Assembly: GCF_001974875.1 (NCBI RefSeq)
Contig: NZ_MTQD01000004.1
Coordinates: 1-64,000 of the forward strand
DNA length: 64,000 nucleotides
Direction: 5' to 3'
Origin: Pseudoalteromonas sp. EB27
Lineage (GTDB): Bacteria > Pseudomonadota > Gammaproteobacteria > Enterobacterales > Alteromonadaceae
Shown: positions 38,129-46,798 of the stretch, piece by piece
How the letters are laid out: every line of letters starts with the position of its first letter
Numbering within the stretch: position 1 is the stretch's first letter
Program-made: the position numbers and the translations under genes
The notes under the pieces: generated by a model
The model's input: the letters and a program-made list of their open reading frames with translations, nothing else
Database searches by the model: none
What the model was told of the DNA's origin: nothing

Positions 38129-38153
38129 GCAAATGATAACAATTACCATTATA
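38129..38153 (-). promoter_or_regulatory. Overlapping Fur-box candidates for the PepSY operon
   Basis: Two offset 19-mers, starting at 38129 and at 38135, each match the Fur consensus at 14 of 19 positions (core AAATGATAACAATTACCATT). Overlapping sites are typical of strong Fur promoters. They lie 45 bp before the operon's start codon at 38084. Confidence 0.7.
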
Positions 38154-38277
38154 TTGTGCATTTAATGTTTAATGCAATTTATTAAACAAATTAAGTCTAA
38201 AAACACTGTTGGTTTGCCTTAAGAGCTTTTATGCTACGCCTCGCAATTTAGGTACGCAGTAATGCGTCATTTCAGTT

Positions 38278-38303
38278 AAGCCGAGTTCGGGCTTTTTAAT
38301 TTT
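38278..38303 (+). promoter_or_regulatory. Hairpin with T-run in the uppP leader
   Basis: AAGCC (38278-38282) pairs with GGCTT (38290-38294) and is followed by TTTAATTTTT, ending 18 bp before the uppP start codon. It may be a leader attenuator or the terminator of an unseen short transcript. Confidence 0.3.
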
Positions 38304-38320
38304 TCAGGAAGCAGTAAACC

Positions 38321-39091
38321 GTGGATATAATTAACGCGATTATTTTAGGTATTATTGAAGGTATAACAGAATTTTTACCCATATCATCAACTGGGCACTT
38401 AATTGTAGCGTCAAAGTGGTTAGGCATTGAATCAACAGACGCTAACCTCGCCTTCGAAGTAATTATCCAGCTTGCCGCCATTTTAGCGGTACTAGCCAAC
38501 TATAAAGATAAGTTTAGCCCTAAACATTTCAATTTATGGGTGAAAGTTGCCATTGCATTTATTCCTTTGGGTATTATTGGTTTTATATTTAGTGATGTAA
38601 TAAAAACACTGTTTAGCGTACCAGTAGTAGGTGTTATGTTTATTGTAGGCGGTGTGATTTTTTTACTATTAGAGCGCAATTATAAAGAGGCTCAATGCAC
38701 AACTACCGATGTAACCCAAGTTACTTATAAACAAGCCCTTTGGATTGGCGTAGCACAAGTATTTGCGTTAATTCCAGGGACTAGTCGTGCTGGAAGTTCT
38801 ATTGTTGGTGCCATGTTATGTGGTTTAAACCGAAAAGCCAGCGCTGAATTTTCATTTTTACTTGGTTTACCTGTACTTGCAGCAGCCTCAGGGTACGACT
38901 TACTTAAACATTACCAACTGTTTAGCTTAGATGACCTAACTGCCCTTGCAGTTGGCTTTTTAACGTCTTTTATAGTCGCTTATTTTACTATTAAACTATT
39001 CATACGCTTTCTAGAAAATTTCACTTTTGTTAGTTTTGGTCTTTACCGAATCGTATTTGGTGTTATTTTATTAACTATAGCCTACACATAA
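38321..39091 (+). CDS. uppP: Undecaprenyl-diphosphate phosphatase
   Basis: A 256-residue polytopic inner-membrane enzyme that recycles undecaprenyl diphosphate for peptidoglycan and other cell-wall polymers. The catalytic signature [14 protein letters not shown] runs from residue 13, and the second motif PGTSRAGSS is at 152-160. The start is GTG at 38321 after AGGAAG. Length is close to the usual 270. Loss or overexpression of uppP in other bacteria changes bacitracin sensitivity. Confidence 0.93.
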   Translation: MDIINAIILGIIEGITEFLPISSTGHLIVASKWLGIESTDANLAFEVIIQLAAILAVLANYKDKFSPKHFNLWVKVAIAFIPLGIIGFIFSDVIKTLFSVPVVGVMFIVGGVIFLLLERNYKEAQCTTTDVTQVTYKQALWIGVAQVFALIPGTSRAGSSIVGAMLCGLNRKASAEFSFLLGLPVLAAASGYDLLKHYQLFSLDDLTALAVGFLTSFIVAYFTIKLFIRFLENFTFVSFGLYRIVFGVILLTIAYT

Positions 39092-39100
39092 GAGAACATT

Positions 39101-39322
39101 ATGACCGAAAAAATAAACGAAGAAGCACTCCACGCACTTAAAATAGCCTTTACTTACATGCCTAAAGCGATTGAAGTGACAAAGTATGAATATGGCGAGC
39201 GCTACCAAAGCGTACTTGATCACATTGAAGCTGTACGTGAAACGCTACTTCTTAACGATGTAGACCCGGAAGAAGTTGGCGGCGATATAAATCCTGAGTA
39301 CACACCAAACTCAACCTACTAA
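39101..39322 (+). CDS. Small conserved hypothetical protein
   Basis: A 73-residue acidic soluble protein that starts 9 bp after uppP and is likely in the same transcript. It has a helix-forming N-terminus with TYMPKAIEVTKYEYGERY and a C-terminal acidic segment DVDPEEVGGD. I do not recognise a named domain. The reading frame and ribosome site (AGAGAACATTATG) look genuine. Confidence 0.55.
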   Translation: MTEKINEEALHALKIAFTYMPKAIEVTKYEYGERYQSVLDHIEAVRETLLLNDVDPEEVGGDINPEYTPNSTY

Positions 39323-39538
39323 ATACAAAACACTGAGCATTATATAATCATCATTACACTCAGCGTTATATTAATGCTCTATTATTCTACAAAACATAAG
39401 GTTATAAATTTAAAGTGTACACATCAGTTTTAGTTATCATCGATAAAAACTGCTAAACTTACTTGGTAATTAATAAATATGCCTTTAATTGGCTTTTATA
39501 TTGTATAAATTGAACAAAAGCTTACGGGGTGTTTTCTT

Positions 39539-41560
39539 TTGAATTTTTTAAGACGTTTTCACGATATCGTTTCGAATCAGTCGTTTGATTTTCAAACCAA
39601 AATCAATAAACTTTTAATCTTTGGATTAGAAGTATTCGAGCTAGAGCTAGGCATTATTAGTAAAGTAGATGAAAACAGTTATACCGTTTTATATGCCATA
39701 ACCCCCGACAACTCACTTTTACCCGGTACTGTGTTTGACTTACAAGGCACCTATTGCGTACATACGCTATCTGCTGGCTCCGCACTTGCTTTTCATAAAG
39801 CCTCTCAAAGCGCAATTGCAAACCACCCCTGTTATATAAACTTTCAGTTAGAGTCTTACATTGGCGCGCCAATAAAAATTGGTGATAAAATATTTGGTAC
39901 CGTCAACTTTTCATCCGCAAAAGACTCTCTCGCTTTTAACGATGATGCTTACGACTACATCGAATTATTTGCGCAATGGCTAGGCTCGGAATTTGCTCGC
40001 GCACAAACTAAAGAACAACTCATAAAAAATAGTAATACCTTATTAAAGCTTGAGCACGTTGCAAATATAGGCACCTGGGAAGTTGATTTAATCTCTGACA
40101 AAATCACCTGGAGCGAACAAACATACCTCATACATGAAGTAGATGAACAATTTCAACCACAAATGAATTCTGCAATCGAGTTTTATAAAGAAGGCCCAAG
40201 TCGTGAAGGCATTACTCGCGCTGTAGAATTAGCCATAGAAAAAGGCAAAAAATGGAATTTAGAGCTAGAGGTTATAACAGCTAAAAACAACCATTTGTGG
40301 GTGGCTACTTTTGGCGAGGCTGAGTTTGAAGGCGAGCGCTGCATAAGGTTATTTGGCACCTGCCAAGATGTAACCGAGTCAGTCAAGCTTCGAGAAGAGC
40401 TTAAACAAAAGCAAGCTCAAGCAGAGCGCTTACTTGAAGACAGAAGCATGCTCTTTGCTAAAATCAGCCACGAATTAAGAACCCCTCTTAACGGCATCAC
40501 AGGCATGCTAACCACATTAATTGATGAACATAGTGAAGAAGTACGTGCTGAAAAAATAAAAATAGCACTTAGAAGTGCTGATATTTTGCTCAGCATTATT
40601 AATGAGGTGCTCGATTTTTCTAAAATTAATCATGGTGAGCTAAAGCTAGAGCCTACTGACTTTTTGTTAAAAACAATTTTTACCGATTTAACTTCTTTAT
40701 ACACACCACTATTTAAAAATACGCATGTAACGCTACAAGTAAATAATACAATTGATGATAACTGCTGGGCTTTTAGTGACAATACTCGACTAAGCCAGAT
40801 TGTTTCTAATTTATTGAGTAATGCACTTAAATTTACTGAAAATGGTTCAGTTACACTAAACACCAGCCTTTCTAAAGTTAAAGCTAAGTTAAGTTTAAAC
40901 ATTGAAGTGTCTGATACAGGCCGCGGAATGAGTAAAGGCTTTTTAGAGTCATTGTTTTCTCCTTTTTCTCAAGAAGTAGACGCTAAAAATTCAAAAGGTG
41001 GCACAGGCCTTGGGCTTGCAATAGTAAAAGAGCTTGTTGAATATATGGGCGGCAAAATAAAGGTAAAAAGTACACCTAATAAAGGCACTACGTTTTTAGT
41101 AAATATTCCTATAGAGCCAGGTAAAGAGCAAAAACAAGAAAGCCTTAAATCAAACTTAGACACTAACGGCAGTGACTTATCTGTACTTGTTGTTGATGAT
41201 AACGACATTAACAGATTAGTTTTACATGCCTCGCTAGATAAGTTGAATATTAAAGCAGACTCAGCCGTTGATGGCCAAGATGCAGTATTAAAATGTCGCC
41301 AAAAACATTATGACCTTATTTTTATGGACTGCGTAATGCCCATACTCGATGGATTTGAGGCAACAAAACAACTTAGAGCGGAAAATATCTGTCCAGGTGA
41401 AGAAACTTACATAGTGGCTTTAACAGCAAATACCTCATCACAAGACAAACTGGCCTGTAAACAAGCTGGCATGGATATGTTTATATCAAAACCTTTTAAG
41501 TTACCAATACTCGAAAAAGCAGTTATTAATGCGCTTGAGCATACGGCTAACGTTAGTTAA
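39539..41560 (+). CDS. GAF-PAS hybrid sensor histidine kinase
   Basis: A 673-residue soluble sensor starting at TTG after a GGGGTG stretch. It has a GAF domain (about 20-160), a PAS-like domain (about 175-285), HisKA with H311 in ISHELRTPLNG, HATPase (about 400-535, GTGLGLAIVKEL), and a C-terminal receiver with D597 in FMDCVMPILDG. No membrane segment was found. No separate regulator lies beside it. The phosphorelay partner would be an external Hpt protein. Start choice is moderate because no ATG fits. Confidence 0.88.
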   Translation: MNFLRRFHDIVSNQSFDFQTKINKLLIFGLEVFELELGIISKVDENSYTVLYAITPDNSLLPGTVFDLQGTYCVHTLSAGSALAFHKASQSAIANHPCYINFQLESYIGAPIKIGDKIFGTVNFSSAKDSLAFNDDAYDYIELFAQWLGSEFARAQTKEQLIKNSNTLLKLEHVANIGTWEVDLISDKITWSEQTYLIHEVDEQFQPQMNSAIEFYKEGPSREGITRAVELAIEKGKKWNLELEVITAKNNHLWVATFGEAEFEGERCIRLFGTCQDVTESVKLREELKQKQAQAERLLEDRSMLFAKISHELRTPLNGITGMLTTLIDEHSEEVRAEKIKIALRSADILLSIINEVLDFSKINHGELKLEPTDFLLKTIFTDLTSLYTPLFKNTHVTLQVNNTIDDNCWAFSDNTRLSQIVSNLLSNALKFTENGSVTLNTSLSKVKAKLSLNIEVSDTGRGMSKGFLESLFSPFSQEVDAKNSKGGTGLGLAIVKELVEYMGGKIKVKSTPNKGTTFLVNIPIEPGKEQKQESLKSNLDTNGSDLSVLVVDDNDINRLVLHASLDKLNIKADSAVDGQDAVLKCRQKHYDLIFMDCVMPILDGFEATKQLRAENICPGEETYIVALTANTSSQDKLACKQAGMDMFISKPFKLPILEKAVINALEHTANVS

Positions 41561-41598
41561 CGTTTATAGTTAACTTATTGGTTAAATAAGGATATAAA

Positions 41599-41859
41599 AT
41601 GAAAAGTATAATAAGAACAATACTATTTACGGTGCTTTGTTTAGCAATATTTAAAGGCGTTTCCACTGAGCAATGGGGGTCATCAATAACGGTAATTATC
41701 GTATCAGGCATATTGCTGTTAGTTACATTCATCAGTGCTAAGTCATCACGTGGATCATCAGCTTATACTGGCAGTGACTCATCAGTTTCCTCTAGCAGTA
41801 ACCCATCGCACTCTCATACACATTGTAGCGGCGGTGATTCTGGCGGTGGGTGCGATTAG
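41599..41859 (+). CDS. Small membrane protein with Ser/Gly-rich tail
   Basis: An 86-residue protein with two hydrophobic segments (about 5-20 and 30-47). The last 40 residues are Ser/Gly/His rich and end in HTHCSGGDSGGGCD, which may bind a metal. Family not recognised. It follows the hybrid kinase by 39 bp with a good ribosome site (TAAGGATATAAAATG). Confidence 0.6.
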   Translation: MKSIIRTILFTVLCLAIFKGVSTEQWGSSITVIIVSGILLLVTFISAKSSRGSSAYTGSDSSVSSSSNPSHSHTHCSGGDSGGGCD

Positions 41860-41916
41860 TTAATACGCTTCTTAATATTCGTATTTATATAGAACAATAT
41901 TTATAGAGAGAGTATT

Positions 41917-42372
41917 TTGCCTAAGATTAAAATTGCTAAGTTCTGGCGCTCGATCGAAGCATTAGGAGAAATTGGTGCTCGAATCCTTGGCCTAGGATTA
42001 GTCTATCTGATTTTCTCATTTATAGGACAAGAATTAATCGGTGAGCAGTTCAAAAATGATGTCCTACTAAGCTTAGTCGTTTTACCTGCAATTTATGTCC
42101 TGAAAGATTCTCATAAAATATTGGAAGCAGTTTTTGTAAAAGTTCTTACTAAAGACTATTCTATAACCGTATTTAGTGGAATACTCACAAGAAGAGAAGA
42201 CAAACTAGGTTTCAAAAGCGTTGAAAATGTAGAGCAAGTCACAACAATTTTAGGTCGTATATTTGGTTATTCAACCATATTTTTATATGCCTACGGTAGC
42301 TGGGTTAGAATCCCTTTTATTAAAGATCCTGAAAACCTCAGAGCTTGGCTTGAAGAACGTATACCAGATTAA
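41917..42372 (+). CDS. PH-domain-like membrane protein (YdbS-type)
   Basis: A 151-residue protein starting at TTG after GAGAGAGT. Two TM helices (about 15-60) precede a bacterial PH-like domain (about 75-150): KDYSITVFSGILTRREDKLG is the typical first strand pair of bPH2 domains, ending in AWLEER. Membrane-associated, function unknown. Confidence 0.65.
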   Translation: MPKIKIAKFWRSIEALGEIGARILGLGLVYLIFSFIGQELIGEQFKNDVLLSLVVLPAIYVLKDSHKILEAVFVKVLTKDYSITVFSGILTRREDKLGFKSVENVEQVTTILGRIFGYSTIFLYAYGSWVRIPFIKDPENLRAWLEERIPD

Positions 42373-42390
42373 CCTAGTTTATAACCAGAC

Positions 42391-42422
42391 ATAAAAAAGC
42401 CGCCTTTGGAGAAGGGCGGCTT
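42391..42422 (-). terminator. Terminator of ahpF
   Basis: An 8-bp stem AAGCCGCC (42397-42404) / GGCGGCTT (42415-42422). Read on the minus strand the hairpin is followed by a run of six T residues, so it stops transcription coming from ahpF. On the plus strand no T-run follows. Confidence 0.75.
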
Positions 42423-42485
42423 GGGTTAACAAACAGCTATGGGTGTAGCCTTGCTGTTATATCAAGAGAGTTTTTACTAATTACA

Positions 42486-44060
42486 TTAAGCAGCGCTTTG
42501 ATCAGCTTCTTCAGAGTGGCGAATTAAATAATCAAATGCACCTAAACTTGCTGTTGCACCGCTGCCCATTGCAATAATAATTTGTTTAAACGGAGTGTTG
42601 GTTGCATCCCCCGCGCCATAAATGCCTGGTAATGAAGTTGCGCCTTTAGCATCAATCAGTATTTCACCAAATTTGCTTAATTCAATGTCGCTATCTTTTA
42701 ACCATTCTGTATTAGGTATTAAGCCTATTTGTACAAATATACCGGCAAGTTCAAGCTCTTTGCTCTCTCCCGACACTCTATCTGTGTACATTAAGCCAGT
42801 TACTTTTTTACCATCACCAAGTACTTCGGTTGTTTGTGCACTTTTGATAATAGTAATATTAGCCATGCTTTTAGCTTTACGAATAAGCACTTCATCAGCA
42901 CGTAATGTGTCTGCAAATTCAAGTACCGTAACGCTTTGCACAATATTAGCTAAATCGATTGCCGCTTCTATACCTGAATTACCACCGCCAATTACGGCAA
43001 CAGGTTTACCTTTAAATAAAGGACCATCGCAATGTGGGCAATATGCCACACCATGGCCGCGATATTCTTGCTCCCCTGGTACGTTCATTTCGCGCCAACG
43101 TGCACCGGTGGCAAGTACGAGCGACTTAGCTTTAAGTACTGCGCCATTTTCTAGTGTAATTTCGTAGCCATTGTTATAACCAAGTGCCGCTGCACGCTGA
43201 TTATGCATTACATCTACATCGTATTCTTTAACGTGCTCTTCAAGCTGGGCAACCAACTTTGGCCCCTCTGTCGCCTTAATCGAAATAAAGTTTTCTATTG
43301 CTAATGTATCTGCAACTTGTCCACCAAACCTGTCGGCAACAATGCCTGTATTTAACCCTTTTCGTGCTGAGTAAATCGCAGCCGATGCGCCCGCAGGCCC
43401 GCCACCAATTACAAGTACATCAAATTTATCTTTTTTACTTAGCGATTCAGCTTGGCGCTGTGCCCCTTTGCTATCTACTTTATTGAGTATGTCGGTAAGG
43501 CTTAGTGCACCTTGGCTAAATGGTTCGCCATTTAAATATACAGCCGGTACAGCTAAAATATTTCGCTCTTCTACCTCACTTTGAAATAATGCGCCATCAA
43601 TCATGGTCGCTTTAATATTGCTGTTTGTCGCTGCCATAGTATTAAGTGCTTGGACTACTTGCGGGCACGTTTGGCAACTTAAACTTATGTATACTTCAAA
43701 GTTGAGTTCTTGAGTGAGCGATTGTATTTGCTCAATGTCTTCGCTTTTAGCTTTACTTGCGTGTCCGCCAGTATGTAAAAGTGCTAACACTAAGCTTGTA
43801 AATTCGTGGCCCATAGGTACGCCTGCAAACGTAATATGAGTGTTTTTAATAGGTGAATGTACAACCATCGACGGGCGACGCGCGCTTGTATCTGGGTTGT
43901 TTATTACCGTAAATTTATCGCTCAGTGAAGCTAAATCGTTCGCTAAGCTTTCTACTTCTGCTGATTTTTTGCTGTCATCCAAGGCAATAAGCAGCTCAAC
44001 AGGTTGAGTAAGCGATTCAAAATGGCTTTTTAATTGATTTTTTATGTTGTTATCTAACAT
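42486..44060 (-). CDS. ahpF: Alkyl hydroperoxide reductase subunit F
   Basis: A 524-residue flavoprotein disulfide reductase that passes electrons from NADH to AhpC. The N-terminal double thioredoxin-like domain carries C129-x-x-C132 (SCQTCPQ). The FAD domain starts at about 210 ([14 protein letters not shown]), the redox-active C341-x-x-C344 is in AYCPHCDG, and the NAD site is [12 protein letters not shown]. All active cysteines are present. ahpC lies upstream on the same strand with a 154-bp gap that includes a hairpin, suggesting unequal expression of the two. Confidence 0.96.
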   Translation of the reverse strand: MLDNNIKNQLKSHFESLTQPVELLIALDDSKKSAEVESLANDLASLSDKFTVINNPDTSARRPSMVVHSPIKNTHITFAGVPMGHEFTSLVLALLHTGGHASKAKSEDIEQIQSLTQELNFEVYISLSCQTCPQVVQALNTMAATNSNIKATMIDGALFQSEVEERNILAVPAVYLNGEPFSQGALSLTDILNKVDSKGAQRQAESLSKKDKFDVLVIGGGPAGASAAIYSARKGLNTGIVADRFGGQVADTLAIENFISIKATEGPKLVAQLEEHVKEYDVDVMHNQRAAALGYNNGYEITLENGAVLKAKSLVLATGARWREMNVPGEQEYRGHGVAYCPHCDGPLFKGKPVAVIGGGNSGIEAAIDLANIVQSVTVLEFADTLRADEVLIRKAKSMANITIIKSAQTTEVLGDGKKVTGLMYTDRVSGESKELELAGIFVQIGLIPNTEWLKDSDIELSKFGEILIDAKGATSLPGIYGAGDATNTPFKQIIIAMGSGATASLGAFDYLIRHSEEADQSAA

Positions 44061-44174
44061 GGCTTAACCCTTTTAGGAAAATTTAAACAGCAAGCCTCCC
44101 ATGCCAAATAATGCATGTGCTTAAACAAGTATATTGATATAGGAGGCACCAACAAACGGATGTTCGTTGATTTA

Positions 44175-44192
44175 AGGGCAGTTACCTGCCCT
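44175..44192 (-). terminator. Hairpin in the ahpC-ahpF intergenic region
   Basis: A perfect 7-bp stem AGGGCAG (44175-44181) / CTGCCCT (44186-44192) with a TTAC loop, 23 bp past the ahpC stop codon. It lacks a T-run and could stall or process the transcript so that more AhpC than AhpF is made. Confidence 0.4.
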
Positions 44193-44214
44193 CATAGTAG
44201 GAATAAATCTATAC

Positions 44215-44784
44215 TTAGATTTTACCAACTAGGTCTAGTGAAGGTGCAAGTGTGTCTTCACCTGGCTGCCAAGATGCAGGACAAACTTCACCGTCGTGAG
44301 TTGCAATGTATTGTGCAGCTTGTACTTTACGAACTAGTTCTTTAGCGCTACGGCCAATACCTAAATCGTGAGTTTCGATAATTTTAATTTCGCCTTCCGG
44401 GTTCATTACAAATGTTCCGCGAAGTGCTAAGCCTTCTTCTTCAATCATTACGCCAAAGCTACGAGTAATACGTCCTGTTGGGTCGCCAATCATTGGGTAA
44501 GTAATTTTACCAATTGTGTCTGACGTATCGTGCCATGCTTTATGAGTGAAGTGAGTGTCAGTAGATACTGAGTAAACTTCTACGCCCATCTCTTGAAGTT
44601 GTGCGTAATGATCTGCAACATCGCCAAGTTCAGTAGGACATACAAACGTAAAATCAGCTGGGTAAAAGAAGAAGATTGACCATTTACCTAGAACATCTTT
44701 TTCAGACAATTCTACAAAGTCACCGTTGTGGTAAGCGGTTGCATTGAATGGTTGTAATTTTGTATTGATTAATGAAGTGCTCAT
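44215..44784 (-). CDS. ahpC: Alkyl hydroperoxide reductase subunit C (2-Cys peroxiredoxin)
   Basis: A 189-residue cytoplasmic peroxidase reducing organic and hydrogen peroxides. The peroxidatic cysteine is C49 in FTFVCPTELGD and the resolving cysteine is C168 in GEVCPASWQPG. Length is normal for the AhpC/Prx1 group. It is the first gene of the ahpCF operon. A long inverted repeat ahead of the promoter (44901-44922) may be the OxyR site. Confidence 0.97.
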   Translation of the reverse strand: MSTSLINTKLQPFNATAYHNGDFVELSEKDVLGKWSIFFFYPADFTFVCPTELGDVADHYAQLQEMGVEVYSVSTDTHFTHKAWHDTSDTIGKITYPMIGDPTGRITRSFGVMIEEEGLALRGTFVMNPEGEIKIIETHDLGIGRSAKELVRKVQAAQYIATHDGEVCPASWQPGEDTLAPSLDLVGKI

Positions 44785-44900
44785 GGTATTTCCTCATCTA
44801 TATTTAATGTATTTAAAAAGTAATCAACGCTTTCGTTTAAAACGACCTTCTGCGTTGGCTTGGTTAATACAATAAGGCCAATGGGAAATTAAATAAAATT

Positions 44901-44922
44901 GATTGTTTAGATTAAAACAATC
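44901..44922 (-). promoter_or_regulatory. Inverted repeat ahead of ahpC, OxyR-operator candidate
   Basis: GATTGTTT (44901-44908) and AAACAATC (44915-44922) are perfect inverted repeats with a 6-bp spacer. A further GATTGAAC half follows at 44932-44939. The spacing of half sites suits a LysR-type tetramer such as OxyR, the usual activator of ahpCF. The bases do not match the E. coli OxyR motif closely, so the assignment rests mainly on position. Confidence 0.4.
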
Positions 44923-45066
44923 GGTTTTTTGGATTGAACTATATAATCTCTTTTACCGTAAGCATTAGTTGAATTGTAAACGCTGGCGAATTATTAAGAT
45001 CGCTAATCGCAATACTGCTACAATAGCCGCGCTTCAAATAAGTCATTAAACATAAGGCACGCCGTA

Positions 45067-45486
45067 ATGGAAAAATTTTTTAACCACATACAACTAGGTT
45101 ACTTAGGCTTAATCCCATTTTTAGGGTGTGTGGGTTGGCCACTTATGTTTGGTAGTAATAGCCTTAACTTAGAGTTTTTTACTTTTTACAGTATCGCCAT
45201 TTTAGCATTTATGGCAGGTAACTTGTGGCGCGCCGGAGAGCAAAGCTATAGCAATGCAATTAAAGCGGTATTACCTGTTATCCCAGTTCCATTTTTATCA
45301 TTTTTACCTGTTGAGTGGGCACTGGCTTGGCTAGGTGCTAGTTTTTGGTTGGTACTTATATTTGAAAAGGCCACTCCACAATGGCAAACCTACCATAAAG
45401 ATTATCAAAAAATGCGTGTAGTACTTACCTCTGTTGTGTTTGTTTGTCACATTCTTACTATTGGTATGAGTATTTATCCTAAATAG
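45067..45486 (+). CDS. DUF3429-family membrane protein
   Basis: A 139-residue protein with four to five TM helices. It starts with the DUF3429 pattern LGYLGLIPF and keeps NLWRAGEQSY near residue 60. Function is unknown; the family is widespread in marine gammaproteobacteria and alphaproteobacteria. It is divergent from ahpC and followed by two more small-to-medium genes on the same strand. Confidence 0.75.
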   Translation: MEKFFNHIQLGYLGLIPFLGCVGWPLMFGSNSLNLEFFTFYSIAILAFMAGNLWRAGEQSYSNAIKAVLPVIPVPFLSFLPVEWALAWLGASFWLVLIFEKATPQWQTYHKDYQKMRVVLTSVVFVCHILTIGMSIYPK

Positions 45487-45553
45487 CAGCTGTAAACTTA
45501 AATGTTGCACAGTAATAAGGTAATATCCGCGCACTGCTATTTGAGGACACACC

Positions 45554-45952
45554 ATGATTGACCAATTACGCCAACAACTCGATGAACTTGGTGAAAACTA
45601 CGTAGAAAAAAACGCGGCATTTAAAATCAAAGTGATCCCATTTTTTTGTGCTATTCGCATTAAAAAAGATCATAAAAGCGAAGGTCGTTTGAGTTTTTAT
45701 TCAAGTCAATTACTCGAAATTTTCTTGGTTGTCTTATTTTTGCTATTCGGTTTAATGCTTTACGATACAAATGCAGGGTTTACCCACGGGCCTATTCATA
45801 TTGCCTTTGCCATTTTAATTACCTTTAATCTTATTATTAAACAAATCGCCATTGAAGGATTAAAAACACGCCTTGCTTTTCATCGTTTACTTGCAGCGCA
45901 GTCTCAAAAAAGTACGCCTGATGCCGATAACACACCAACTAAACCATTTTAA
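45554..45952 (+). CDS. Small two-helix membrane protein
   Basis: A 132-residue protein with two central TM helices (about 53-70 and 76-96) between charged cytoplasmic ends. I do not recognise the family. It starts at ATG after TTGAGGACAC and ends 3 bp before the methyltransferase gene, so the two are translated from one message. Confidence 0.6.
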   Translation: MIDQLRQQLDELGENYVEKNAAFKIKVIPFFCAIRIKKDHKSEGRLSFYSSQLLEIFLVVLFLLFGLMLYDTNAGFTHGPIHIAFAILITFNLIIKQIAIEGLKTRLAFHRLLAAQSQKSTPDADNTPTKPF

Positions 45953-45955
45953 TTT

Positions 45956-46771
45956 ATGTATTTAAATCCCCAATGGCGAATACTCACCGTAGGCGATGGC
46001 GATTTATCGTTTTCGAACGCTATTTACACTCATCTATCGCCAAAAGCTTTGGTTGCATCCACTTACGATGACCAAGCTACTATTGAGCAAAAGTATCAGC
46101 ACAATGCACTTAGCAACTTAAAAGCGCATAACGTTGAGGTACTTAATGGTTTTGATGTAACAAATCCCGCGTGTTGGCAAACTCTAAGTGAAAACCAGCA
46201 CAGCTTTGACGTGGTTATTTTTCAATTTCCGCTTATACCCGCGTTTGTTGGCCGTGAAGCGTTTGAAAACAACACGCGCCAAACCAGTATGAACGTATTA
46301 AACCGCGCTTTACTACACCAATTTATTAAATACGCTAACGAATACGCCCTTGATAAAAATGGTCCAATGCTGTGCTACATCACTTCAAAGGATGTAAAAC
46401 CTTATCGAGAATGGAATATTGAAGGAAGTTTAAATAATGGTTTAACCGCTGATTATTTAGGCCAAATCCCATTTGATATTAACCATTTTGAAGGTTATAA
46501 AATTCGTAATGTTGACCGTGATAAACACGTAAAAGACACCAGCGGTATCACTTACGTTTTCAGCCAAAAAGGTATTAATACACACACTAGCGAATTAAGT
46601 TCACGTCTTACAAAGCCTGCATACTTAACATCTAACCATTGCCCCCTTTGCCGCGTTGGACCTTATATGGCAAGCGAGGACGAAATCAAGCATCTAAATG
46701 CTAAAAAGCATCAGCAAATGCTGCACCTTGAAAGCGATTGGCAACAATGGCTAAATGAATTTTATAGCTAA
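45956..46771 (+). CDS. BMT5-like SAM-dependent methyltransferase with C-terminal zinc-finger motif
   Basis: A 271-residue protein with a Rossmann-type methyltransferase domain (DUF2431/BMT5-like, about 5-185). The SAM loop is ILTVGDGDLSFS (9-20), a pattern used by yeast Bmt5, which methylates uridine N3 in 25S rRNA. The C-terminus (about 225-260) has CPLC and two histidines (KHLNAKKH), forming a C2H2-type zinc motif. An RNA-methylation role is inferred only by family. The gene follows a small membrane-protein gene by 3 bp. Confidence 0.75.
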   Translation: MYLNPQWRILTVGDGDLSFSNAIYTHLSPKALVASTYDDQATIEQKYQHNALSNLKAHNVEVLNGFDVTNPACWQTLSENQHSFDVVIFQFPLIPAFVGREAFENNTRQTSMNVLNRALLHQFIKYANEYALDKNGPMLCYITSKDVKPYREWNIEGSLNNGLTADYLGQIPFDINHFEGYKIRNVDRDKHVKDTSGITYVFSQKGINTHTSELSSRLTKPAYLTSNHCPLCRVGPYMASEDEIKHLNAKKHQQMLHLESDWQQWLNEFYS

Positions 46772-46798
46772 TTAATAGCCCTACTAAAGTTGATTCAA

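Noticed and set aside
42622..43167. 181-residue plus-strand frame inside ahpF
   Set aside because: It is antisense to a certain gene and has the biased composition of a shadow frame.
44115..44345. 76-residue plus-strand frame across the end of ahpC
   Set aside because: Mostly antisense to ahpC, no ribosome site of note and no domain.
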